Shown here: piece by piece, positions 17,895-25,076 of the stretch
How positions within the stretch are numbered: the first letter of the stretch is position 1
Layout of the letters: each line of letters opens with the position of its first letter
NCBI GenBank assembly: GCA_947489315.1
Contig: CANLCX010000002.1
Span: 434,001-498,000, forward strand
From: an uncultured Sphingomonadaceae bacterium
Lineage (GTDB): Bacteria; Pseudomonadota; Alphaproteobacteria; Sphingomonadales; Sphingomonadaceae
Direction: 5' to 3'
DNA: 64,000 nucleotides
The notes under the pieces: model-generated
What the model was told of the DNA's origin: nothing
The model's input: the letters and a program-made list of their open reading frames with translations, nothing else
Databases searched by the model: none
Made by a program: the position numbers and the translations under genes

Positions 17895-18047
17895 CTAGCT
17901 TACATCCAGCAAATACACCGCATCAACCGCTGCGTAGGCTTGCGTACTACTCAAGCTCGCATGATCGAGCAATTCCTGCAGGCTCCGCAAATCCAGACCT
18001 CCTGCCAACAAATGTATGGTGATTGAGCGGCGTTTGGGGTGAAGGCA
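17895..18047 (-). pseudogene. Tyrosine recombinase (XerC/XerD-like) C-terminal remnant
   Basis: The minus-strand frame ending at a TAG (17895-17897) reads HPKRRSITIHLLAGGLDLRS followed by LQELLDHASLSSTQAY. This is the C-terminal catalytic part of a Xer/integrase protein, with HxxR, the second histidine and the nucleophilic tyrosine still recognisable. Upstream of about 18047 homology ends at a dispersed palindromic repeat, and the N-terminal two thirds are missing. Its location near tRNA-Lys suggests a decayed integrase. Confidence 0.75.
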
Positions 18048-18050
18048 GGC

Positions 18051-18074
18051 GTCCGCTATATACCGAAAGCGGAC
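18051..18074. repeat. Dispersed GTCCGC palindromic repeat, copy 1
   Basis: GTCCGCT-n10-AGCGGAC, with the same ATAT-CCGAA core as copy 2. It abuts the recombinase remnant. Confidence 0.7.
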
Positions 18075-18235
18075 ATTAGACGAACTGGTAAAGACAGCAC
18101 TTCAAATGATCCCCGTACGCAAGTAAAAGGGTCTAGAAATCCTCCAAAACAACCCTCAAAACCATCTCGTTGTCAACAATTCTGTATAGTATCGACTTGT
18201 GCGTGCTGTTTTCCTGTGCGGACCGCGTCAGAGGG

Positions 18236-18949
18236 TCAATCCTGAATCTGCTCCTTCAGCCAGTCGATATCTACCGAATAGCGCGATGGTTTGTTTGGAT
18301 CGATAAACACACGCAGTTTTCTATTGCCCATCAATTCGGTAGGATCAACCCAGATTGCGTCACTTAGAAATTGTTCAAGCTTGCCGTTAAAGGGATTCTT
18401 GCCTTGTGCCACTATGCGATAGGGATTGCGGCCGTTCACGGCCTGTGACCTGTCTCGCTCTACTTCCAAAAAATCCACAGTAACCGGAGTACCATTTTCC
18501 CGCACCCAATCTCTTATCCGGGCGTTATAAATTTGCGTAAAAAACAGCGCGCCGCCGAGCAGAGAAAAGATCGCGGCCATAGGGCCGAGGATCACAACCA
18601 CGCCCCAACGCCCGAAAAAATCATCTATGAAGGCATTGCCAGGATTGTCCGGTGCATAAAGCAAAGGAACCGTTTGTCCTTTGGAATAGCTTGGCGGGTT
18701 AGAACTATTGGGATTTACAAATTCATGTGTGGTCCCATTGTCATCGGTGAAGCGCACGACTGCCGCATAAGTATAGCTGGTGCCGTCATCGTCAGTGCTT
18801 ACCTGACGAGACATATCAATCACTCGGCCCTCGGTACTTTTGGCGATTGCGAGAAATTTCGATTGACTAGAATAGAGATAAATAGAACCGGCCAACATCG
18901 CCAAGCCAACCGCCAGAAAGATACCACCCACAACTTTCACCACGTTCAT
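18236..18949 (-). CDS. DUF3592 domain-containing membrane protein
   Basis: The 237-residue protein has an N-terminal transmembrane helix (residues about 7-27), an extracytoplasmic beta-rich segment typical of DUF3592 (TEGRVIDMSRQ through VPLLYAPDNPGNAFIDDF) and a second helix at about 113-138 followed by another beta-rich segment. Function of the family is unknown. No partner gene is apparent. Confidence 0.8.
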   Translation of the reverse strand: MNVVKVVGGIFLAVGLAMLAGSIYLYSSQSKFLAIAKSTEGRVIDMSRQVSTDDDGTSYTYAAVVRFTDDNGTTHEFVNPNSSNPPSYSKGQTVPLLYAPDNPGNAFIDDFFGRWGVVVILGPMAAIFSLLGGALFFTQIYNARIRDWVRENGTPVTVDFLEVERDRSQAVNGRNPYRIVAQGKNPFNGKLEQFLSDAIWVDPTELMGNRKLRVFIDPNKPSRYSVDIDWLKEQIQD

Positions 18950-19092
18950 ATCAGTGCGCTTTCGCTAGGGCCCGGGTCGATCATTCTCTGACAAATAGCA
19001 GAGGTTCACGATGATGGGAATACATCGTCAATCTCCGATGGCCTTGATCATAAGGCTACTCGCAATCATTTGCGAAGATTTCCATGAACGCC

Positions 19093-19120
19093 GTGTCCGC
19101 TATATCCCGAAAGCGGACAC
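19093..19120. repeat. Dispersed GTCCGC palindromic repeat, copy 2
   Basis: GTGTCCGCT and AGCGGACAC form a perfect 9-bp inverted repeat around ATATCCCGAA. It lies in the gap between DUF3592 and the CHASE2-EAL gene. Confidence 0.75.
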
Positions 19121-19164
19121 TAGCATTCCACTCATATAATCTGGCGCTGTGGAAATCCAATCGC

Positions 19165-21489
19165 TCAGCCGTGAGCAGCTCTTTCCGGCGTTGTAACTCC
19201 CAACCATGTTGTCAAGAAAATCTCAGATGAGACAGGTTTCGAGATATACCAGCCCTGCCCGACATCACATTGAAGGCTGCTCAGCATATCCATGCAAGCC
19301 TGCTCTTCAATGCCTTCAGCCACAACCTTCAGGTTCAGCGCTTTGGCCAGCTCGATGGTTGATTTTACCATCAGACGGTTGGAATCGTCGCTCATCATGG
19401 TTTTGACGAAGCTTTGATCAATTTTAATTTCATCAATGGGCAGCCGCTGCAAATAGCTCATCGTTGATTGGCCCGTGCCATAATCGTCAATCGATACGCT
19501 GATACCGGCCTGGCGGATACGCTCAAGCGCCAGAATAGACATATGCAAATCGGCCAAGGCAGCGGTTTCAGTCACTTCAAATATGACATGCCCATTTTGT
19601 ATATTTGCCGCACCGACCATTGCAATTGCTTCGTCAATAAAGCTTTCATCGCCGAGCAACTGCGCAGAAATATTTACAGAACAGCTCAAATCCGGCTGCT
19701 GCGCGCTCCATATCGACAAATCGTCCAGCGCATTTTGCAGAACATGGAGTGTCAGCTGATCAATCCGGCCCGCGCCCTCCAATATTGGAATGAAGAGTTC
19801 AGGACTGATCATCCCTCTTTCGGGATGCTGCCAGCGAACCAGCGCCTCGGCGCCGTCCAGTTTATTGGAGAGCAGGTTCCATTTTGACTGATAGACCGTC
19901 CAGATATTCCCGTCCGCGATCGCCTGTTCCAATTCAACAAGCAGATTTTGTTTCTGACCAATTGCGCGAGCAGCCTCTTCATCATGCAACGCCCAGCGCC
20001 GTCCGGCGACGACTGCCTGTTCGGTGGCGATTTTCGCCTGATCAATCGTCTCTCCGCTGATCCCGAAAGAAGCGTTTAACTTGATTTTGGTCTCACCCGC
20101 CATGACCGGAGAATGGAACAACGCGACTGCTGTGTCGAAATGGCCGGCAATGTCGCTCGAATAATCCTCTTTAATCACCCATCCGATCATATCCGTATCA
20201 AGATGAAATATCCGCTGTTCTTCGGCCAGAAATTTCAGCCGATCGGCTAGATTATTGTACAGATCACCGCGCATTTCCTTGTTGGTCACGGCCAGCAGTT
20301 CACGAAAATTGGTCAGGCGTGCGGCCGCTATATTGCGGTCTCCCAGGTTCGTAAGAAACTTTAACAGCGCAGCTTCGTTGGGAAGAGCGCTGTCGGCGTT
20401 GGAAAACTGACTGCGAGTCAAAGCAAAATCTGTTTTCAGGAATTTTTCTGACACCAGAAAAACGCCGAGGAAAAATAATGCGGGGACATTGGAAAAAGTG
20501 AAAAGGCCCAGATACTCAGCAACCAGAACCGATAAGAACAACCCTATGCCAATCGAAACGGCGGCCAGGAAAATATTGTTTTCGGGTGTTTGTCTTCGCC
20601 AAAACCATAGCAACAAAAATATCGCGGCCAAAGCCAGTGATGGCAGATATCCGATGCTGGCCACGTTCGTACCCTGCAAAAGGGTCTCGGCCGCCATGGC
20701 TTGAATAACAACGCCAGGCATCATCCCATGGCGGCTGATCGGATAGCGGTCGCCCAGCTCGATAGCCGTGGCCCCAATCAATATCTTTTTGCCTTTAAGG
20801 CCGGGATCTGGCTGCTCAGATTGCAAGATATCGACAAAACTATAGCGCGGGATAGTCGCCGGATCGATCGATTGGTCGATTGCAAATTTCTCATCAATAT
20901 GGCCAGAGGTTTCCGCGATCATACTGGCCAGCGATGGGCGCGCGATATTGTCGGTGATCGTACCGTAGCTATAGTCGTTTAACTGCCCGTTTTTGTCAGG
21001 ATGGACGTTGACCGAAGCGAGAAGGACATGCTCACGCAGCAATTCTATCGGTAAACTCTCAACATATCCACTTTCTGTCCCGCCTTGTTCCTGTTTGAAC
21101 GTTGGCAAAATAACCGCCGCATCGGAGCCTTGCAGCGCCGCTGCAAAAATACCATCCTGTTCAGCTGTGGAATGCGATGAAAAATCGACATCAAATGCGA
21201 TTTGCGCAACACCAGCCGCCGACAATTTTTCAACCAGTTCAGCATAATATGTACGCGGCCAAGGCCAGCGATCCAGCGACTGGATTGATTGTGCGTCAAT
21301 TTCGACAATAGCGATGTCACCGGATGCGGGCTTCTCCAGCACATTGGCGCGCAGATTTTGGGATTGCCGCTCCACTTCGCCGCCCACGCCGACTAGCGGT
21401 AAAGCAATCGCGCACAGGAGTGCAAATCCCCACGCGAGAAGAAAGCGCCATGACGCATTGGCGCTAAAAGAGGTAAAAACGGCTTTCAA
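19165..21489 (-). CDS. CHASE2 sensor with degenerate GGDEF and intact EAL domain
   Basis: The 774-residue protein has an N-terminal transmembrane helix, a periplasmic CHASE2 domain (about residues 40-270, with IVEIDAQSIQSLDRWPWPR), three further helices (about 275-345), a GGDEF-like domain and a C-terminal EAL domain. At the position of GGDEF (about residue 428) it reads HLDTDMIGWVI, so cyclase activity is unlikely. The EAL domain keeps EALVRW (about 548), EVTETA, DDYGTGQS (about 667) and KIDQSFV, so c-di-GMP hydrolysis is plausible. The start is a TTG behind GGAG. Same orientation as the FecR gene. Confidence 0.9.
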   Translation of the reverse strand: MKAVFTSFSANASWRFLLAWGFALLCAIALPLVGVGGEVERQSQNLRANVLEKPASGDIAIVEIDAQSIQSLDRWPWPRTYYAELVEKLSAAGVAQIAFDVDFSSHSTAEQDGIFAAALQGSDAAVILPTFKQEQGGTESGYVESLPIELLREHVLLASVNVHPDKNGQLNDYSYGTITDNIARPSLASMIAETSGHIDEKFAIDQSIDPATIPRYSFVDILQSEQPDPGLKGKKILIGATAIELGDRYPISRHGMMPGVVIQAMAAETLLQGTNVASIGYLPSLALAAIFLLLWFWRRQTPENNIFLAAVSIGIGLFLSVLVAEYLGLFTFSNVPALFFLGVFLVSEKFLKTDFALTRSQFSNADSALPNEAALLKFLTNLGDRNIAAARLTNFRELLAVTNKEMRGDLYNNLADRLKFLAEEQRIFHLDTDMIGWVIKEDYSSDIAGHFDTAVALFHSPVMAGETKIKLNASFGISGETIDQAKIATEQAVVAGRRWALHDEEAARAIGQKQNLLVELEQAIADGNIWTVYQSKWNLLSNKLDGAEALVRWQHPERGMISPELFIPILEGAGRIDQLTLHVLQNALDDLSIWSAQQPDLSCSVNISAQLLGDESFIDEAIAMVGAANIQNGHVIFEVTETAALADLHMSILALERIRQAGISVSIDDYGTGQSTMSYLQRLPIDEIKIDQSFVKTMMSDDSNRLMVKSTIELAKALNLKVVAEGIEEQACMDMLSSLQCDVGQGWYISKPVSSEIFLTTWLGVTTPERAAHG

Positions 21490-21626
21490 GACATCTCCGT
21501 AACACGATCTTGGGACCGATTTACCGCAGATGCCTGTATTTTACGTTAATCTGAATAAAATTGCTAAATAACAGCTATTTACCTGAGAACGACAAGAGAC
21601 TACGAGCCATATCAGACGGGCAAGGT

Positions 21627-22937
21627 TCAATCGTCGTTGCTTTTACCTTTACCTTTGCCGCCGCCTCTGCCGGGATTGCTATCGTCAAAACCGTCATCGT
21701 CGTTGCCATGGCCATTATTGCCGTCGCCATCGTCGTCATTACCCTTGCCGAAACCTTTGCCAGGATTGCTGTCATCATCGCCGTCATCGTCGTTGCCGTG
21801 ACCATTATTGCCATCGTCATCGTCGCCCGGCTGATTGATTAGATCGATATCCACTATTGTACCGGCGCTCTGGGAATCATCACCCTGGTCGTCTTCACCT
21901 TGGTCGTCATTGCTCTGGCCTTCTTCACTCTGGTCATCGTCGCCCTGATCGTCGTCGCTCTGGTCGTCTTCGCCCTGGTCGTCTTCGCCCTGGTCGTCTT
22001 CACCCTGGTCTTCTTCGCCTTGACCGTCTTCGCCCTGACCGTCTTCGCCCTGATCGTCGTCAATATCGCTATTGTCGTCTATCGATTCATCTTCGCCGCC
22101 AATATTGTCGTCTGCATTTTCGCCAACGCCGAGCGATTCTTCGGCATTTTCGATCAACGCAAATTTGTTATAGCTAATGTCACCGCGAATTAGACCGTTA
22201 GTCAGTTCCGCCAGTTCAACGCCTTCTTCACCAATTGGAATAGCAACCACACCCGACAAGTCGGATGATGCAAGATCCCCTCCCGCTGCAGTTGGTGACA
22301 GTACCGGTTGCTTCAATGTGGTGGTCACATTGCCCTTGTTGTCCGGCACCGGCTTGTTCGGCGATTCAATCACGCGTCGTTCGCCGTCAATAACCACCAG
22401 GCTAAAAGGATCATTGGCATTGATCATGCCGATCACGCCAGGGGTTACCAATTCGGAAGCGCCATCATCCAATGTTGACACTTCTACCGCGCCTTCTGTT
22501 ACCTGCACGGCAGATCCTTCAGGACTGACCGAAACGCTGAAGGTCGTTCCTTTGACAACAGCAGCCATATAAGGTGTTTTGACCCCGAAATGCGGCGTTG
22601 CCTTTTTATCGATGCGAAACAGGACATTGCCGAGATATTCAATAATCTGCGTGACTTTGCCGCTTTTCGCTGGCTCCGCAATTTCGATATGGGTTGCGGG
22701 TGATACAACAAGATATTCGCCGCCCCGCGCCAACACAGCGCGCCCCTTTGGACCGGTTTTGATAACATCGCCCGGCACCAATGTGGTTTTACGTTGCGCG
22801 ATTTTGACCACCCCTTGGCGCGCAACGGTCACATTTCCGCTAATCTCGGAGACTTGCCAGCCCGGCGTACCCGCATAGGCCGCAGTGCTCGACAATAGTG
22901 CCGCAATAACGATTGATTTGGTAATTGGATGGCTCAT
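21627..22937 (-). CDS. FecR-domain exported protein with acidic repeat tail
   Basis: The 436-residue protein has a signal peptide (cut near AAYAG, residue 22), a FecR domain (about 50-150; GRAVLARGGEYLVVSPATHIEI and VKTPYMAAVVKGTTFSV) and a long acidic tail. From about residue 290 the tail consists of repeated GEDDQ-type pentapeptides, then two copies of an NGHGNDDDG-n-DDSNPG unit and a basic end (GGGKGKGKSNDD). Without a FecI-type sigma factor nearby it is not a classical anti-sigma factor; FecR domains also occur in exported peptidoglycan or surface proteins. It lies upstream of CHASE2-EAL on the same strand and divergent from the TpsB gene. Confidence 0.85.
   Translation of the reverse strand: MSHPITKSIVIAALLSSTAAYAGTPGWQVSEISGNVTVARQGVVKIAQRKTTLVPGDVIKTGPKGRAVLARGGEYLVVSPATHIEIAEPAKSGKVTQIIEYLGNVLFRIDKKATPHFGVKTPYMAAVVKGTTFSVSVSPEGSAVQVTEGAVEVSTLDDGASELVTPGVIGMINANDPFSLVVIDGERRVIESPNKPVPDNKGNVTTTLKQPVLSPTAAGGDLASSDLSGVVAIPIGEEGVELAELTNGLIRGDISYNKFALIENAEESLGVGENADDNIGGEDESIDDNSDIDDDQGEDGQGEDGQGEEDQGEDDQGEDDQGEDDQSDDDQGDDDQSEEGQSNDDQGEDDQGDDSQSAGTIVDIDLINQPGDDDDGNNGHGNDDDGDDDSNPGKGFGKGNDDDGDGNNGHGNDDDGFDDSNPGRGGGKGKGKSNDD
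21888..22063. repeat. 15-bp coding tandem repeat in the fecR-like gene
   Basis: About eleven imperfect copies of a 15-bp unit (CTGGTCGTCTTCGCC on the plus strand) encode the GEDDQ pentapeptides. Copies differ by only one to three bases, so copy number is likely to vary between strains. Confidence 0.8.
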
Positions 22938-23088
22938 AACAGTTACTCTTCACAAGATTGAGCATGCCGGTTTAAGACCCGGGTTTGAAGATAAGAAAAA
23001 CATAGCTAGTTAAAAACGCCTTAATTTTTGCTGTTGATAACCAACATTTAATACCTGTTGTTTAGACCGATATCGGGACCAAATCTTC

Positions 23089-24804
23089 TTGAGTATCGAT
23101 ATCACTGTGTTGCGTTTTCTATCCACTTCCTGCCTGTTGGCATTGTCGCTTCCGGCGTCGGCGCAACCGGTTGTATTGGCGCAGGACAAACAGTTAGTGG
23201 CGTTAGATACCGGCGTCTGGACGGCCGGATTCCCGGAACCCGATATCTCGGAGCGGTCCGTATCCCGCCCCGTCAGCCAAGCTTCACAATCCAGCGATAT
23301 CGCCGTTCCCGCGCCCGAAACATCCAATGAAGCACCGTTGATCAACGAGGCGCCGGAAAATTTCCGGATCGGTGCGATCGGTATTGTCGGAGCGGATGCA
23401 CTCGACATCGAGCTATTTTCGCCTGTCGTCGAAACCTTTATCGGTCAGGAAGCAACCGAAGAGCAACTCGCCTCACTCACTCAGCAAATAGCTGATATTG
23501 CGCGCGAAAAAGGCTATATCTTTGCCTCCGCCTATATACCGGAACAGTCGGTCGAGATGGGCGTGCTCCAAATCAAGCTGATCGAAGGCATGATTGATGC
23601 CGTACGGATTGTCGGCTCGGATAATCGGCACCTGCGCTCAATTTTATCCTCTCTGGAGGGCAAGGTTGCCCGTCGGCCGGAAATTGAACGCAGCTTGCTA
23701 CTGGCCGGTGATATTCCCGACATCTGGGTAAGATCGACAAACTTCCTGCAGGAAGATGGCCGAAATATCCTGCAGGTCACCGTTCGCGAACGCGGCGACC
23801 GGGTGCGCATTCAGGCGGATAACTACGGAAGTGACAGCTTTGGGCCTGTAAGAGCCCGGCTTTCCGGTGATTTGCGCGGGGCAATTCATGATGCCGATGC
23901 GCTTGGCGTGGCGATAAGAACCAATCCGATTGAACCGAAAGAAATACTGTCCGTCAGCGGCTATTATGCGACCGCAATCGGTAAAGACGGGATGAGAGCG
24001 GGCATTGCCGGATCGGTAGGCGACACAGCGCCGGGCGGCAACGCGGCTGGCTCTGACATTTCGGGCGAAAGCCGCTATCTCGCGTTATTTGCGAGCTATC
24101 CTCTTGTCCGGGCAACGTCCGGTAGCCTGTGGGTCGAGACCGAAGCCGCCTATTTGTCGATCAACACTGAAGAAATGAACATGCTGATCCGCGAAGATAC
24201 ACAGGTCACCGTATCATTGGGTGTCCGCGGTGAATTGCCATTTGCCGGTGGCAGAGTCCGTGCCGGTGCCGCTCTTGTCCAAGGATTAGACATTTTCGGA
24301 GCAACCCGGTTCGGCAATTCACTTGCGTCGCGGCTAAACGGTGACGGGGTGTTTACCAAGGGCGAATATTGGGCGGATTTCCAAACCGGGTTAACCAAAG
24401 ACCTTAGCATCTATCTTGCCGCCCGCGGCCAGATCGCCAATCGTCCTCTGCTTGCAGCGCAGGAACTGAGTATTGGCGGCGCCTATCGTGTGCGCGGCTA
24501 TGATTTTAGCGAATTGTCCGGCGACGATGGCTTTTATGGACTGGCCGAGCTGCGATATGATGTAAAATCGCGACCGGCTTGGCTGAAAAGACTGCAAATA
24601 TATGGTTTTGCCGACATGGGTTATGTCAACGACATAGCCAGCAACGGCAGCGAAGGCACATTGGTTTCCGCTGGACCAGGCGTTCGTGGACGCGTTGGGC
24701 CACTGGATTTCGAATTGGAAACAGCGCTTCCGATCAATCGCGATCGCGACAATAGTGACAATAAGACGCCCCATGTAAACGTTCGGGTGGGTATGGGTTT
24801 TTGA
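23089..24804 (+). CDS. TpsB-type outer-membrane transporter (ShlB/FhaC/HecB family)
   Basis: The 571-residue protein has a signal peptide, a POTRA region (about residues 90-165, FRIGAIGIVGADALDIELFS) and a 16-strand barrel domain whose conserved loop reads GAYRVRGYDFSELSGDDGFY (about 463-482); it ends in VRVGMGF, a barrel terminus. TpsB proteins secrete large TpsA exoproteins. No TpsA gene is in the window. The first base is a TTG; a GTG at 23107 is an equally likely start, as neither has a strong ribosome site. Confidence 0.88.
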   Translation: MSIDITVLRFLSTSCLLALSLPASAQPVVLAQDKQLVALDTGVWTAGFPEPDISERSVSRPVSQASQSSDIAVPAPETSNEAPLINEAPENFRIGAIGIVGADALDIELFSPVVETFIGQEATEEQLASLTQQIADIAREKGYIFASAYIPEQSVEMGVLQIKLIEGMIDAVRIVGSDNRHLRSILSSLEGKVARRPEIERSLLLAGDIPDIWVRSTNFLQEDGRNILQVTVRERGDRVRIQADNYGSDSFGPVRARLSGDLRGAIHDADALGVAIRTNPIEPKEILSVSGYYATAIGKDGMRAGIAGSVGDTAPGGNAAGSDISGESRYLALFASYPLVRATSGSLWVETEAAYLSINTEEMNMLIREDTQVTVSLGVRGELPFAGGRVRAGAALVQGLDIFGATRFGNSLASRLNGDGVFTKGEYWADFQTGLTKDLSIYLAARGQIANRPLLAAQELSIGGAYRVRGYDFSELSGDDGFYGLAELRYDVKSRPAWLKRLQIYGFADMGYVNDIASNGSEGTLVSAGPGVRGRVGPLDFELETALPINRDRDNSDNKTPHVNVRVGMGF

Positions 24805-24842
24805 TAGAGCCATCGGTCGTGCTCGGTTCTTCTAGATAATCG

Positions 24843-24971
24843 ATGCAATCTGACACACTATTCAAGGCGCTGAAATTAGTCTGGGACACCGACGTTTCCA
24901 TCCACCAGCTGACGATTAATCGCAATGGTCATTTCTGGTTTGGTGTCCGCATCGGTTGGGATAATATATAG
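24843..24971 (+). CDS. Possible small protein (42 aa)
   Basis: An open frame starting MQSDTLFKALKLVWDTDVSI and ending in GVRIGWDNI lies in the gap between the TpsB gene and the PQQ dehydrogenase. Composition is protein-like, but no ribosome site precedes the ATG and an in-frame stop lies just upstream. It may be a degraded gene end. Confidence 0.2.
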   Translation: MQSDTLFKALKLVWDTDVSIHQLTINRNGHFWFGVRIGWDNI

Positions 24972-24980
24972 CAGTTCAAC

Positions 24981-25040
24981 GTCCGCTTTTGCGTCCAAAA
25001 CGGACACTGGCACTATGGCTGCTTCATCCCGAAAGCGGAC
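24981..25040. repeat. Dispersed GTCCGC palindromic repeat, copy 3 (double unit)
   Basis: GTCCGCTTTTG-n-CAAAACGGAC is followed 30 bp later by CCCGAAAGCGGAC, so two half-elements are joined as in copies 5 and 6. It lies just past the PQQ dehydrogenase stop. Confidence 0.65.
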
Positions 25041-25076
25041 TTTGTCTTATTACCGGGCGTCGGCTCCAGATCAGGT

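Noticed and set aside
21561-22193. Plus-strand hydrophobic frames rich in V, I and A
   Set aside because: These are produced by the acidic repeats of the FecR gene read antisense; their apparent membrane character is a by-product of GAC/GAT complements.
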